From: Viola odorata
Lineage: Eukaryota > Streptophyta > Magnoliopsida > Malpighiales > Violaceae
NCBI GenBank assembly: GCA_963691705.1
Contig: OY829545.1
Location: 33,095,475-33,159,474, forward strand
Direction of reading: 5' to 3'
Length of the DNA: 64,000 nt
Shown here: positions 21,701 through 34,528 of the stretch, piece after piece
How positions within the stretch are numbered: the stretch's first letter is position 1
Layout: the number at the start of each line of letters is the position of its first letter
Translations under genes and position numbers: made by a program
The notes under the pieces: generated by a model
The model's database searches: none
Told to the model about the DNA's origin: nothing
The model's input: the letters and a program-made list of their open reading frames with translations, nothing else

Positions 21701-24357
21701 CAACAGCTATGATATAATTACCTTCAAAAATTTAACGGAGTCAGTCAAAAATCCCACAATACAATATGATAGATATGAGGGGATTGGCTTCTGCATGAGG
21801 GTACCATTGAACTGGCCAACTGCTTGAAGGAGATTTGTTCCGTATTTAAGCATTGCAGTGACGTTAGTAGGTGTCTGTGGTCCAGTGTCCTATACGCATA
21901 GATGAGATATCAGCAAGACCCTAGCATTAAATACAACCAACAGATTCCAAGAATCCAGAAAAAAGAGCTGGGATTAAACTAACCATTAGAACAGCTGTTC
22001 TTTTCTCTACTCCTTTGCCATTTAAGAGAAAACTACAATGATTAAGAGGATGGGTGATCACTAATAAAATATAGTATAACAGCAGACAGACAAAACCAAA
22101 ATGAGACATACTTCACTTGTTGTGGACCTATAATGCATGAAGATGTCTCAATATTATCTGCCTGTGCTACAAACAACCGCTGTGGGCCAAAAGAAACAAA
22201 ACAAGAGAAAATCAGTGGGAGGTCTAACCACAATGGTTAATGATCAGTGTGAGCACAATATCCCACAGTTATAAGTGACTTTTTCATGTCTTACTGCATC
22301 TCATTGCAATCGTTAATTTGAAACAGAAGAAAGACGCACTCACAATTCTATCCTGTGTAGTAGACTTCGTATTCTTGGAAATGTGAAAATCAAGGACATA
22401 TGTCCCATAACCAGGCTACAAAGAAACAAATTGTCAAATGAAGCATCTGTCGATCAACATACGCACACACTTATACAAGAGAGGAAGAAGAAGCCACCTT
22501 AACAACTAGAGAAGCAAGTATATTTCCCATCTTCATTAGCGGATAGAACCTGCAAGCAACAAGATAAAGACTCGGTACATATTCAGCTACAAGTCCAAAA
22601 CCATTATCTAGACACCAAAAGGATACTTGAAATTGGGAAACTTGACATTTGATTGCCATTAAACATCAAGAAAAGCACAAAACAAGACCAAACCTTGACA
22701 TGATTGTTGAGATACTGGAAAAATAATCACTTGTAAGTGTAGTGATATCTCCTGGATTGCAAAAGCTGCTTCCCACCTTATAAACATGAAGAAGTATATA
22801 TTAAGAAACACCTACAGGATATGCATTTCATAGGTTGTAAAATATCTCTACATGAAAACAATTAGTAAACCTCATCAGCAAGAGCAAATAGTTCTTGAGT
22901 GTCCTTCTCCTTGAACCATCCAATCTTACAAGCATTCTACCATGAGAAAAGAAAGTCAACATGAAAGCTGAAGGCAAGAAATAGTAAACACCAGTCCAAA
23001 CATTAGGATTCAAAAGCAGAAGTAAGAAAATGCAACAGGACTGAAAATAAATACCATCCAAGAGATTCAGCAGCATGAATGACATATCTCCATTGTACAT
23101 CATATTCACGGAAAACAACATGCAGACTATAAACTTCACTGTAAGAATCCTCATCTCATCCATCAACATGGCCAGAAACTCTAATATCTAATCTTCCAAT
23201 TTCATTCTAGATTTCCCTTGTCAGCCAAGGGTGCTATGACAAGACTAAGACATTTGGAAATTCAAAACAAGGGAATACCTAGTAAATTTTAGATGGCAAA
23301 GTTCATTACCTAGATGGGCACCCTTATCCTATATTCATCAAAGAAATAGATTTCAGAAATAATTTTTATTTATTCCACTAATCACCACACAATAGAACAC
23401 ACAAGTACATGTGTGCGAGCATACCTCAGTGAAATTAAACATCAGAAATTGATAACACAACAACAACACAAGCAAATCTTAACCAGGCCCATACGTACAA
23501 AATGTACCTTAACGGAAATCATAAGAACCATGGCAGCTGCTTGTAAAATAAGATCATTTTTCCGCTGGCACACCTACATGGTTTAAGATATATAAAAAAA
23601 TTCATAATTAAATACTTTTACCTTTATAATTATCATTAAAAAAAGAGAGAACGTTTCAACGTAATTGATGTACAAATCATTTCTTCTATCATATGAGCTA
23701 TGTTCTTCAGCTCTCTTTTATCACAAATTGGCTCCAATACTTGAAAACATTTTATTTGCAATTATACCCAGAGCTACCAGCCTACACTTCCTGGTTGAGA
23801 CAAACAGCAGATGATTTTTACTTTTTGAACTAGATAAACCACAACATCGAATTCCTACCCAGATTAGGAAAGAAAAACTCCTACATCAAACTAACTCAAT
23901 TTCCAAAAACAATATTAAGTTAGCTTAGTTTTGTGTAACATACAAAAAAGATCCTATTTGCATACAAAGCTTATAACTACCAGCACCTGTTTCAATATGG
24001 GTGGTAAATCATTAGCTATTTGTAGCCTCTCATTGTTGGCAACAGCAAAATCTATGCCCCTGTAATTTCAAGGAAAAAAAAAGGGTAAAATAGAAAGGAA
24101 CCAAAAGAAAGTTCGTATACGTGCGTACAAATGTACTTATTTGGAATGTATTGAGTGTACCTGGCGAGGGAGAGGCAGAGGTTGAAGAACTCATTACAAT
24201 CACTTTGGTAACCCTGTCGCATATGAAACGCCAGTCTCTCCGCCACTGTCGTCACTCTAAACGAGTTAACGTACGACGCAGAAACTGGTTGATTTCCCGC
24301 TCCCAGAGTTAACCTCCCTGCGGCTGCGGCAGCCGGCGGCAGCATTGTTTCAACCAT
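18709..24357 (-). CDS. PIAL2: SUMO E4/E3 ligase of the PIAL1/PIAL2 family, 16 exons, complete
   Basis: PIAL proteins are SP-RING SUMO ligases that extend poly-SUMO chains in the nucleus; in Arabidopsis they also join MOM1 in transcriptional silencing. Exons, 5' to 3' on the minus strand: 24357-24161, 24059-23987, 23573-23508, 22936-22871, 22776-22694, 22549-22498, 22415-22344, 22179-22112, 22032-21984, 21889-21805, 21721-21620, 21451-21400, 21082-21031, 20517-20401, 20309-19653, 19458-18709. They sum to 2541 nt: 846 residues plus TAG, in one frame. Start MVETMLPPAAAAAGR. Conserved FLLNGKGVEKR lies at ~228-239. SP-RING at ~317-375 has CPI, SCKHH, then CFDFSNF, CPHC and CY. A SUMO-interacting motif VLDLTEADD lies at ~438-446. 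The rest is Ser/Gln/Pro-rich, with NWRPTGRMRGSL near the end. All introns are GT-AG except intron 14, which is GC-AG. Slightly longer than Arabidopsis PIAL2 (~760). PIAL1 versus PIAL2 is not resolved. Confidence 0.93.
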
Positions 24358-25780
24358 GGCGCTACGGTTAATTTCCGATTTTGAGGTTTTTGCTTTTCAA
24401 TCTGTAATTGAACCTGAATTTGTTTTGTTTTTGTTTACGAAAGGGGATGTTGGTGTGCTGTGAGAAAGGGGTTCATAGTATTGCTTAATTACGAGAATAC
24501 CATTTAGTTAAGTTGTTCTTTAAAAAAATTAGTATTTAATTGTCAATATAAACCCTCACATTTTCATTGGCTCAAATGAATCTTTACACTTGTTCAAACC
24601 ATCAAATTAGGCCAATATTAACCAAAATAAAACTAAAGTTTTTTTTTGCTTATTAAGATTAATTTTCATTATAATACCGGGATCACTCATTATTAACGTC
24701 ATAAAAACAGTAGGCACTAATAAATTGAAATACAACTTTATTTACTTATTTGGTTGTTAATGGTGTGATATTAGGTTATTTCGAGATGTATTTTATCTTT
24801 TTTAAGAATTAATAAGATAATAACATAATTATGATAATTGAAAATGTATCATAAATATTTTGATCAAATTAATTTCACATCATAAAAATTCTGATAACTG
24901 GTAAGCTAAGTACATTATACTAAAGATCATAGGTGCTGGAAATAGTACAGCTTAATTATTATATTTAATTAGCAATTAATGAGTGGTAGTTCTTAAAAAA
25001 TAATAATATAATTAATTAACTATATTTATCTTTTGTTAAATACAAAGATAAATATTAAAGATTTTAAAAAAATAGAAAATATATATTGTTTTAAGTCATG
25101 TACAACATTTAAGTACATTAATTTTTAATTAAATTACAATAAAAAATTAATTAACTTGTTAGTTTGTATAGTATATGAATAATATATTAACTATAAATGA
25201 ATTAAATCGTAAGAAAAAGAACTATAAAGCAAGCTACATATTATAATTTTTAAAACCTTCCCGTACACTTTTAAAGCAAATCTATATTTTCTAAAAGTTA
25301 AAACTTTAACATATTTAGTGGTTAAATTGTTTTTTAAAAAATGATAAATTATAGAAAAATATAAAATTTGATAAATAAGTGGTCTTACTGATAATAAAAG
25401 TATCAATAAGAACTTAAATCTAAATTCGAATCTAAACTCTACTTATTAAAAGAAAAAAATAAATATAGCAAGTATGATAGGGCTTACTTAATTAAACAAA
25501 TTAAAGAATTCAATTAATTTGAGAATATTAAATATATGAAACATGTACTTGGGTTGGATGATTGTTGTGATGTTGCGGTAGTGAGATAGGTTTCCATGTC
25601 TCCAACAATCGAAATGTACAATTGTTAAATTCAAAATGAACTCTAATCGTGTGACAATTTGATTGGAGTGCAACCTCAGCTTTTTGTTTGTTTTCTCAAC
25701 AACAATATATATAAAAAATCATGATAAAAATTGATGTTACGATATAACAAAGTATATACATAGTCATACCATATTAAATA
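24358..25780. other. PIAL 5' UTR/promoter region and AT-rich intergenic DNA
   Basis: The first ~120 bp (to ~24480) are probably the 5' UTR of the minus-strand PIAL gene. No convincing TATA box could be singled out. From 24490 the DNA is very AT-rich with only chance frames. Confidence 0.5.
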
Positions 25781-26040
25781 CTCCCTCCGGCACGAATTAT
25801 ATGACTTCCTCGCATCCCAATATTCAGTAGGGAACGCATATCGAGGAGGCTGGATGAAGCACTATTTGACCCCAAAAAATTCCGTACTTTTTTTTGAATG
25901 TACGTTAATCCTTAACGTACTTCCGAGAAAAAATTCGGGGCAAAATTGTCTCAAATAGTGATTGTTCCGGCCGTCTTAAGATACGTTCCGAAACAGTAAA
26001 AGCAAATGCTAAAACGTCATATAAAATGTACCGGAGGGAG
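25781..26040. mobile_element. Stowaway MITE (260 bp)
   Basis: TA duplications flank both ends (25779-25780, 26041-26042). The left terminus CTCCCTCCGGCACGAATTAT and the right terminus in reverse complement CTCCCTCCGGTACATTTTAT pair over ~25 bp and both continue ATGAC. CTCCCTCCG is the Stowaway (Tc1/mariner) signature. An inner palindrome (GTACGTTAATCCTTAACGTAC, with the arms around 25910) is present. Non-coding. Confidence 0.88.
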
Positions 26041-28114
26041 TATCATCGAGTAATAAATATTTATTTACTCTTAATTTGTATTTTTAGGTTTGAATATGTA
26101 TGGAAAAAATAATAATAAAAAAGCCAACCTTTTAAAACCCTACCCTATGTAGTCGAGGTTAGTTTCTTACTTTTTGGACAAAAAGTGTCATCCAAATGGG
26201 GGAAGAGAAAGTGTATATAGAGCCATAATTGGTCACATGCGTTGGAATTTTAATTTTAATGACTCAATTAACAGCTCCACCACCCCAAGGTCAAGGCTTA
26301 ATCTTTTTATATAAAAAATATTTAAAAATTAAAAATTAAAAATATATTATAATTAAAAATATAACTTACTTCGTGACTAAAGCGCTCTAATGGTAAGGGG
26401 TTAGAGAAATCTCTTATACCGGAAAAAGCACCTGGGGTCCCTGCAGTTATTATTTTCATTTTAGTTGATCTTCAAAGTCGATTTTGGTTCAATTAGGTGT
26501 CTTCCGTTATGTCCGTTAGGCACACCAGATCTCTACCGTAAAAAACTCGACTAACGGAGACAAACATCCGTTAACTTTTTTTATTTATTTATTTATAGTG
26601 AGACTATCACTGGGTCCCACGAGTCAAATTTTCTGACTTAAAAATCTATTATCCTTTCAATTTTTATTTCCATATTATTTTCGAAAAAACACAAATTTAT
26701 TAAACTTACCCAATAAAATATTATTTCACACTCACTCTCCATCTCCTCCGTGTCTTTTTCAACATTTTCGTTTCCTTAGCTGAGAGAGCACAAAACCAAC
26801 ATATTTATTCATTTTTTCTAACCATTAATACATTAATTTAATAAATTTTTAAATTTATAGAATCAATGTTTTTATTCTGTAAAAAGCAAAGATTAATTGT
26901 TTTGTGTACTTATACTTTGCCTACATCCCTCCTCCCTTCATTCTTTATATCAGTGAATTTTGTCTTCTTCTTTTTTTTTTTGAATTTACATTTTATTTGG
27001 TTGCAATGACTTGTATTTATAAGGGCTATACATTTTTTTATACTTCTTAAACACGAAAAAAGATTTACATTTATTTATTTTCCATGAATTATATGTAGCA
27101 TAATAATATAAGTTTCTTTAAATAATTGGTAACCATTTATTTAATTAATTAATTAATTGCAAGATTACTAAATTTTATAGTAGTCTTTGTGAAATTATAA
27201 TAAAAGGAAATAATTAGCATTAAAGTATTAAACTAATTTCATAATTAATAATCTAATTATCAAATTATATAAGTAGATGTTAATGATTTTCTTTAATAAG
27301 ACTAATACTTTTTGCTATTCTGCGTTTAAAATAATATATCTGTCATATTTCATGATAATTCCACCTACTCCGGCCTCGCATCTCGCAGTCGTCGACGAAG
27401 GCACCCTTGCCAACGACAACTCACACGATGTTTGAACGACCGTCGTTAGTCCAAAACTGTAATAGTGGGTCGTCATTTTCTTCTTCATCGACGTACACGA
27501 CATCGTGCTGGAATGAGTTGCTACCACTAGACGACACGTCTTATCCTGCAGAATTCAGAACGAATCGTCGTTTCAACGCTCCTGGCCACCACCGACGACA
27601 GTCGTCATCGCCGCCGGTTTCATCGTCTCCATCTCCATTGCTGGTACCGGTTCTTCGATTTCAGTTCTGCTTTCCGCTTTTTCAGGTTTTACATTGAGTC
27701 TGTGATTCCGGTCTGGATCCATAAACCTATTTTTTTCTGTTTATTAGATAATTTTTGTTGTTGAATTTGAATTTTGTTAGCAGAAATTTGTAAAACAAGA
27801 GTATTATTCTAATACTGTTTCATTTTAGGTGATTTTGCAGTTGAATTAGTGAAAGATTAGAACTAAATTAAAAATAATACAAACATGAAATTTCTCAAGC
27901 ATTTTTTTTGTTTACTGGGTTAAATTAACGGAGGGAAGTGAAGTGGTTTTTTAAGTTTAATTAAAAAATGGATTGTGTTTTTTAGAAAATAAGATAGAAA
28001 ATGATTTTCAAGGGATAATGGATTTTCAAGTGAAAAAATCTAACTTGTGGACTACAGTCAACGATCTCACTTTTGAAGATAAATAATAAAAAAAGTGGAG
28101 TTAATAAACGTAAG
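26041..28114. other. Intergenic DNA, perhaps the left part of a split DNA transposon
   Basis: At ~26418 a sharp change to GGAAAAAGCACCTGGGGTCC occurs, a phrase that looks like a DNA-transposon end, followed by a C/G-richer stretch to ~26620. A plus-strand frame at 27407-27697 (96 codons, Ser/Thr/Pro-rich) sits in a GC-richer island (27360-27720) that looks exonic in composition and ends in an AG|GT-like context (TTTTTCAGGTTTT, ~27681). I do not recognise its product. The chromovirus is inserted at 28115, so any right half would be far outside the window. TSD of that insertion, left side: GTAAG (28110-28114). Confidence 0.35.
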
Positions 28115-28555
28115 TGTCACGGACTAATCCTTTGGAAGCTAAAGGGATTAAGTTCGTGCGGCGTTCACGCACTCTCTCTACGGAATCGGCCTTTCACACA
28201 CACCATAGACCTGCATCACCAGGGAACATAAGGTTAGAAACATAATAGGGCCATTATAGTTTATCATAGGCATAACATCGAGCAAACACATAGGCAATAG
28301 GGCATACAATCATGAAAGACATCACTTCATTGAATAAGCATGATATTACAAACAAGGGCCAAAAAGGTCGCAGACAAGGGGGGGGGGCCGCACAAAGGCC
28401 GACTCAAACACCCTTCCAATGAATAACCGAGTCCACGACATAAAGGGACTGATTACTCACTCCCCCAACCCGATTACAAAGATTACCCGTAAGCTCTCGT
28501 TAAGGTTAAGCGGCCATGGACGTGAACATGCCCTGGACGAGCTTAGACCTTAACA
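28115..28555 (-). mobile_element. 3' LTR of a chromovirus (441 bp)
   Basis: On the minus strand the purine tract GAGTGGGGGAGAG ends at 28556 and the LTR starts TGTTAAGGTC at 28555. It ends CCGTGACA at 28115. TG...CA termini and a PPT directly upstream support the boundaries. A run of ten G (28379-28388) lies inside. The 5' LTR is outside the window because the element is split at 31906/31907. Confidence 0.8.
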
Positions 28556-28566
28556 CTCTCCCCCAC

Positions 28567-31500
28567 TCAGTTCGTCGACGCCCTCGTCGACCTATCTTCG
28601 AGGAATTCCTTAATCAATTCTTGTGCATCTGCCAAGTCCTCTGCGTTTTCCCTGCTGATTTCTTCATCTCCTAAGTCTTTCCACTTGACGAGGAATTGTC
28701 GTTGTTGGATCTGTCTTTTCACATTTTGAATTTGCCTCCTGATTTTCGCAGTGCGTTCGGCAAGGACAGCTTCTACTACCTTTACTGGTTGAGGCTGCAC
28801 CTTGAAACGGACTTCAGCTCTAACTGGCTGATTTCTACTTGCATCCTCCTCATCCGCGTGAAACGGTTTTAAGTGGCTAACGTGAAACACCGGGTGGCAC
28901 TTCATCTAATCTGGTGGGTCAACACGATATGAGACTCTGCCTATTTTCTCAACAATCGTCATAGGGCCCTCATATCGTCGGAGAAGGCGGCAATCCTGTC
29001 GTTGGAGCACTCGAATCTGTTCTGACATAAGTCTCACCATTACTTTATCGCCAGCTTGAAATTCAAGGGCCCTCCTCCCTTTATCCGCCCATTGTTTCAT
29101 TCGACAAGAAGCTTTCTCCAACAAGGCTTTGGCTATTTCAGCGTTCTGCTTCCATTCCTTAGCAAAGTTAAAGGCACTAGGACTCTTCCCCCGATACTCA
29201 TTCACCGTGTGCGGAAATAACGGTTGTTGGCCTGTAACTAGTTCAAAAGGGCTCTTGTTAGTCGCAGAACTTTTCAAGGAATTAAAGCAGAATTGTGCCA
29301 CATCAAGGAGTTCGATCTAGTTCTTCTGATTAGCATGAACAAAATGCCTTAGATACTCTTCTAGAATAGCATTCATTCTCTCAGTTTGCCCATCGGTCTG
29401 AGGATGGAATCCTGAAGACATATTCAGCCTAGAGACAAGTAAGCTGAATAGTTCCTTCCAAAAAGTGCCAGTGAATCGAGGTTCTCTATCACTAATAATG
29501 CTTTCCGGGATGCCCCAATACTTCACAATATTTTTAAAGAACAATCGTGTCGTTTCTTCCGCAGTACAACTTTTGGACACCGGAGCAAATGTCGCATACT
29601 TCGAGAATCGATCTACTACCACAAAAATTCCCCACTTTTGGAAGGCAAGTAATGAAGTCCATAGATACACTCTCCCACGGCCGGTTGGGAACTGGCAATG
29701 GGTCAAGTAGACCTGCAGACTTCTGTCTATCTACTTTATCCTGTTGACAAATCAAGCAAGTCTTCGTAAACATACGAACATCATCTCTCATTGCTGGCCA
29801 AAAGTATGCCTGTCTGATGAGCGCCAAGGTTCTACGCCAACCGTAGTGTCCTGCCCATAAGGTATCGTGACATTCGCGAAGTAATTTCCTCCTTAAATCC
29901 CCTCCTTTTGGCATATAAACTAACTGTCCCTTCGTCATTAGCAAGTCATCCTCCACCCAAAACCTTTGAGTTTTACCTTCTTTCACGAGTGTTAATAGCG
30001 CATGTGCAATTGAATCAGACTTCATCTGCTCTCTAATTTCCCCTCTCAGCGGGGTACTGATTTTGCTTACGCTAGCTTGAGCCATCATGCTCATTGAAAC
30101 CAAGTCACTTCTTCGACTTAAAGCATCCGCCACTTGGTTGAACTTTCCAGCTTTGTGTTCAAAGTTCACATCGAACTCTGCTAAAATCTCCTGCCATCTA
30201 GCCTGCTTAGCAGTCAGCTTCGGTTGGGTGAGAAAATGACTAGCCGTCATATTATCTGTCTTCACTGTGAATTTAAAACCCAATAGGTAATGACGCCATT
30301 TGGTGACACAATAAATAATGGCTAGAAGCTCCTTTTCTTGCACCGTGTATCTCCTTTCCGCATCATTCAGCTTCCTACTCTCAAAAGCTATAGGGTGTTG
30401 GTTTTGGAGGAGCACCCCACCTAGTGCAAAGTCGGACGCGTCAGTTTGAACTTCATAAGGTTGTGTCGGGTTTGGGAGTGCCAATACAGGATCTTCCATC
30501 ATAGCTTGTTTGATATTTCTGAATGCATCTTCACACTCCATAGACCACAACCAAATCACTCCCCTTTTCAGCAAGTTCGTAAGAGGGCTAATCCTTCTAG
30601 CATATCTCTCAATAAACCGTCGATAATAGTTAGCTAAACCCAAGAATGAATGCAGTTCTGTCAGCCCATTCGGAGGTTGCCATTCTTGAATCGCTTGTAC
30701 TTTACTCATATCCATGCGAATCTTACCACGTTCGACAACATGGCCCAAGAACTTAATCCTGGTTTGGGCAAAGGCACATTTCTCCCTTTTTACATAAAGT
30801 TGGTTCGCTTTGAGTTTGTCTAACACAAGTCTCAGGTGTTCCAAATGCTCCTCCAAAGTGGTTGAATAAATCACAATGTCATCAATATACACAACCACAA
30901 ACTTATCAAGGTATTCTCGAAAAACCTGATTCATTAGAGTGCAGAAGGTGGCAGGGGCGTTGGTCAACCCGAAGGGCATTACTAAAAATTCAAAGGAACC
31001 ATATCTCGTAACACAAGTTGTCTTAGCTTCATCCCCTTCAGCTATTCTAACTTGATAATACCCCGATCTCAAGTCTAACTTCGTGAAGAACTTCGCCCCG
31101 CTTAATTGATCAAACAAATCGGCTATCAAAGGAAGCGGATACCGATTCTTGACCGGCACCTTATTCAACGCTCGATAATCGACACACATGCGAAGACTTC
31201 TATCGTGTTTCTTTTGGAAAAGCACCGGAGCTCCAAATGGGGCCTTTGCTGGCCTAATAAACCCAGCATCCAATAATTCAGCCAATTGTTTCTGTAACTC
31301 GGCTAACTCAGGAGGGGCCATACGGTAGGCCGCCTTAGCAGGGGCTTTGGCGCCGGGGATTAATTCAATCTCATGATCAATATTTCTACGCGGAGGCAAG
31401 CTCTTGGGCAACCGGTCAGGCATCACATCTGTGTATTCAACCAACAGCTGACTGACTATAGGTGGGCATTCCGCCAATACACTATCATCACTCCAGGTGG

Positions 31501-31906
31501 CCATAGCTAAGAAGGTTGCCTCTTTTCTCTTTAGGCCGCGTTTAAGCTGCATAGCCGAGAGTAGTCTTTTCTCTCTCGTAGGGCTTATCGTCACTGGGAT
31601 TACCACAGGTTCTTCACCCATCAATAAAAGGCAACTAGCTGATGGGACAGGAACAACTTTAGCCAAAACAAGGAAGTCCAAGCCTAGGACCACATCAAAA
31701 TCGTCGATAACGGCCACTACAAAGTCTGATTTACCTTTCCAAGAGCTCATCTGTATGTCAACATTTTTCGCACTTCCCTCTGTTTCCCTTGCCTCTGAAT
31801 TCACAGCCTTCAGTTTTCCCCCATCTGGGACAACCGCCACTCCAAGTTTTCTTACAAATGAGTCCGACAGGAAGCTATCAGTGGCACCTGTGTCAATGAG
31901 GGCCTC
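28567..31906 (-). pseudogene. pol: Chromovirus (Ty3/Gypsy) pol: PR-RT-RNaseH-IN-chromodomain, interrupted
   Basis: Read downward from 31906: protease with [16 protein letters not shown] (catalytic DTGA, ~31890); RT with [12 protein letters not shown] (~31190), [14 protein letters not shown] (~31075) and [12 protein letters not shown] (catalytic DD, ~30880); RNase H with [15 protein letters not shown] and [11 protein letters not shown] (~30450-30330); integrase zinc part with H-H and CLICQQDK (~29760), core MDFITCLP, then IISDREPRFTG and FHPQTDGQTERMN. The C-terminus holds a chromodomain, FLVKWKDLGDEEIS (~28690), which in chromoviruses steers integration towards heterochromatin. Damage: a frameshift near 29640 in the integrase core, a TAG at ~29302 (TGG to TAG) and a TAG at ~28906. 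It is cut within the protease at 31906 by the Athila LTR, so gag lies elsewhere. The lineage within chromoviruses is not assigned. Confidence 0.92.
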
Positions 31907-34425
31907 TGATTGCGTGTCGAGGACATCAAATTTAGCTGTAAAAAGATATAGAAAATGGGGTATGAATACAACTTATCACTCGTCCACAAGGGACTCGTAG
32001 ATTGCGATAAGAGGTTCGTCCACAGAGATCTTGGTGGTGTATTATAGTCTTGACTCAACTTCCTCGTCACTGGAGTTGAGGGCTTTTGTTCCTATAATTA
32101 AGATAAACAAAGCGTAAAATAGGACAAGCAAAAATAAAATAAAGGAACCAATCTTAGGCAGAAGTGAATCTTAGCTAAGATTGCTGGCTGAGATTGGTTG
32201 GAACTTTCGTGAGGTAAATTCCTGGCAAGGGCGAATTCGTGAGCACTTTACTTGTTTAATTGATCATTAACTTTAGATTTTCTCCTTCCCCTTTGTAACT
32301 CTGCTATAGATTGGGAGGAACCCCTTTCCAATCCTACTTTCCTCCTATTCAAATCACTTGGAGGGTACCCCTTTTCCTAGTGATCCTGGCCAGTGGACAC
32401 CTTGCTGGCTAAAGGGTTTATCCAATTGGCTGCTGGCATGAGGCACATGCGTTTTCTCAATGGCGTAGGGAAAGACAGAGTCTAGGCCAAGCTACTCCCA
32501 ACTCGGAGCCCTAGGTTGTCAATCTGGTTAGGCCTATATCGATTCAAGTTCACTAACCCCCGAGAAGTTAGCTACCTACTTCGTCTCTTCGGTTTCGCTC
32601 GTCCCCTTAGTGACTGGCTGTAAATTCATCGTCTTGCCTAAGATCGATCAAGTCTTAGCCTAGACGGGAACCGGTTTGTTAAAACAGAACTTGAATTGAA
32701 TACAAACGAGAGGATAATTAAGAACGATTCGGTCTCACGAATCACAAGTATGCTCACTCAGCCCTTACCAAGAATTAGGTGTTTAGCTACTAAACGTATT
32801 AATTAAAGAAAGAAAGAAATAATTGATGAACATCAAATAGAATTAAAATATATGATATTCAAAAATGAATTCACAGAGCGAATGTTTACAAGAACCAGAA
32901 GAAAAGAAGATGGGAGATCCCGTAATTGACAGCCTTCCCTAACCTTTTAACAAGGTTAGAGTCCCCACCAATCACGTTCCTTTCCAAACTCCTTCTTCAA
33001 ATTAACTAAAAGATAGGGATAAAAATCCCAATTGTTTAAATCCCAAAGTCATAATAATCAAAGGATAATAACAAAGTGTTTTTGTTCAAATAGGATTACA
33101 TCCAAGATTTCTTCAAATGGATGTAACAGCCAGTTGGCTCTCTGATCTGATTCCGCTTCCTACGAGTCCATGTTCAGCACGCCTCTACCCTATAGTCTTA
33201 GCTAAGACATGCGGCTAAGACTGCCAATCTTTAACTCCAGCACCAGTTTCTTCCAAAACCAATCTTGCCCAAGATTCCTCCAAAAGAAACCAAATTGACG
33301 TAAAAAGGATTGTTTCTGCCACAAACAATGAGTTTTGAAGTGGTAAAAATACATGAAATAAAGCGTCAATCAAACCTCACCACACTTAAACAATGCTTGC
33401 CCCCAAGCATACTAGACTCTTAACTAAGACAAAAAGAAAGACTCAAAACAGACAGACTCAAAACAGTGGCAAAATTTCTGGACAGACTACCCTTAGCCCA
33501 TTTCCTTTAATATCTTTAGCCTATGACAGTCAGCATACTTCTCAATGGATCCCAACCCTTATAAACACGGTCTATTCAACACCCCAAACATCCGAATTCC
33601 ACATAACCATAACATCTTTGCATTCCGTAACACACTCAACAAGACAAGACATCCACCGACTTGGATTTTCTCCCCCTAATTCAACTGCTTAACATCATCA
33701 TTCAATTACCTTGCCTGAAGTTTTATTTTTCTATGCCAGCATTGCTAAAAGTTTCTTGATTATTAATGCTTAGTGAGGCAGAAATATCAAGACAAATACA
33801 CTTTTTTTTTCATTGCTCTAGCTGAAGTTTCTTGATTATTTCTACTTAGTGAGGCAGAAATATCAAGACATTTTATTCATCTTTCTTTCTTTTTTTTTAA
33901 TTTTTTTTTAATTTTTTTTTAGAGCATGCAATTTACTGGGCATAAAAGTAGTTCTCTATATTAGAGCAGTTCAGCATAATTACAAGGCATCAAACTCCGT
34001 TATCCACTTAGTAGTTTTCCTTAAGGGGATATTAAGTATATTTGGTGGAAGCTTGCCTATGTGTCAAGTCTGTTACACAATGCTAGACCCTATGGTCATG
34101 TATAATAAGGCTGTTTTAGGCATTGAACATGCCTTACTCATATGTTATGGGGTCACAAGGTGAAGGTTGCTAAAGGTCAAGGCTAAGATACTCAAGAAAA
34201 CAGGCCTTAGGCATAGTCCAGATATTTCGCTGACACACAAACAAAACAGAGAACACACATTCCTAAAAACACACATATTGACAAAGAAAAATCATGCATC
34301 GGACTCTGTTTCAGACGATCTAGGCTAACTAACTTAGCCTAGATTCACAAAAAATTTCATGCGATCAAAGAAATCACACAAAAATACATCAGAACATGTA
34401 TATACAGACAAATATCCTAAAAACA
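31907..34425 (-). mobile_element. Athila element A, 3' LTR (LTR1, 2519 bp)
   Basis: On the minus strand it starts TGTTTTTAGG directly after the PPT (GTGTGGTGAGGGG) at 34425 and ends GCAATCA at 31907. The flank GCCTC (31902-31906), inside the chromovirus protease, should be the TSD. It is collinear with LTR2 (42594-45080), differing by scattered substitutions and a ~22-bp stretch present only here (~32042-32063). It contains two copies of a 44-bp repeat (33751-33794, 33827-33870; GTTTCTTGATTATT...ATATCAAGACA), poly-A/T tracts, and two copies of palindrome TCTTAGCTAAGA (32169, 33196). Confidence 0.9.
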
Positions 34426-34441
34426 CCCCTCACCACACTTA
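34426..34441 (-). other. Athila A polypurine tract
   Basis: Minus-strand TAAGTGTGGTGAGGGG lies directly before the LTR start. It primes plus-strand DNA synthesis in LTR retroelements. It is preceded by a TTGAGGACAATGTG phrase, which is typical of Athila 3' ends. Confidence 0.85.
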
Positions 34442-34528
34442 GAGAACACATTGTCCTCAATGTGTAAATGAGAGAAAAAAGACAAAAAATTTGAAAAAGA
34501 AGGAAAGAAAGACACGACCTGGGGGTAT

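Noticed and set aside
24052..24357. A 101-codon protein from PIAL exon 1
   Set aside because: After 24161 it is intron sequence; the GT donor at the end of exon 1 and the exon 2 match restore the family pattern.
26368..26420. tRNA-like phrase AGCGCTCTAATGGTAAGGG
   Set aside because: It suggests a box A/D-arm by eye, but there is no box B, no acceptor pairing and no anticodon stem.
33393..33692. A 99-codon plus-strand frame in LTR1, repeated at 44059-44358 in LTR2
   Set aside because: It is present in both copies only because the LTRs are near-identical, is antisense to the element's transcription and has no recognisable motif.
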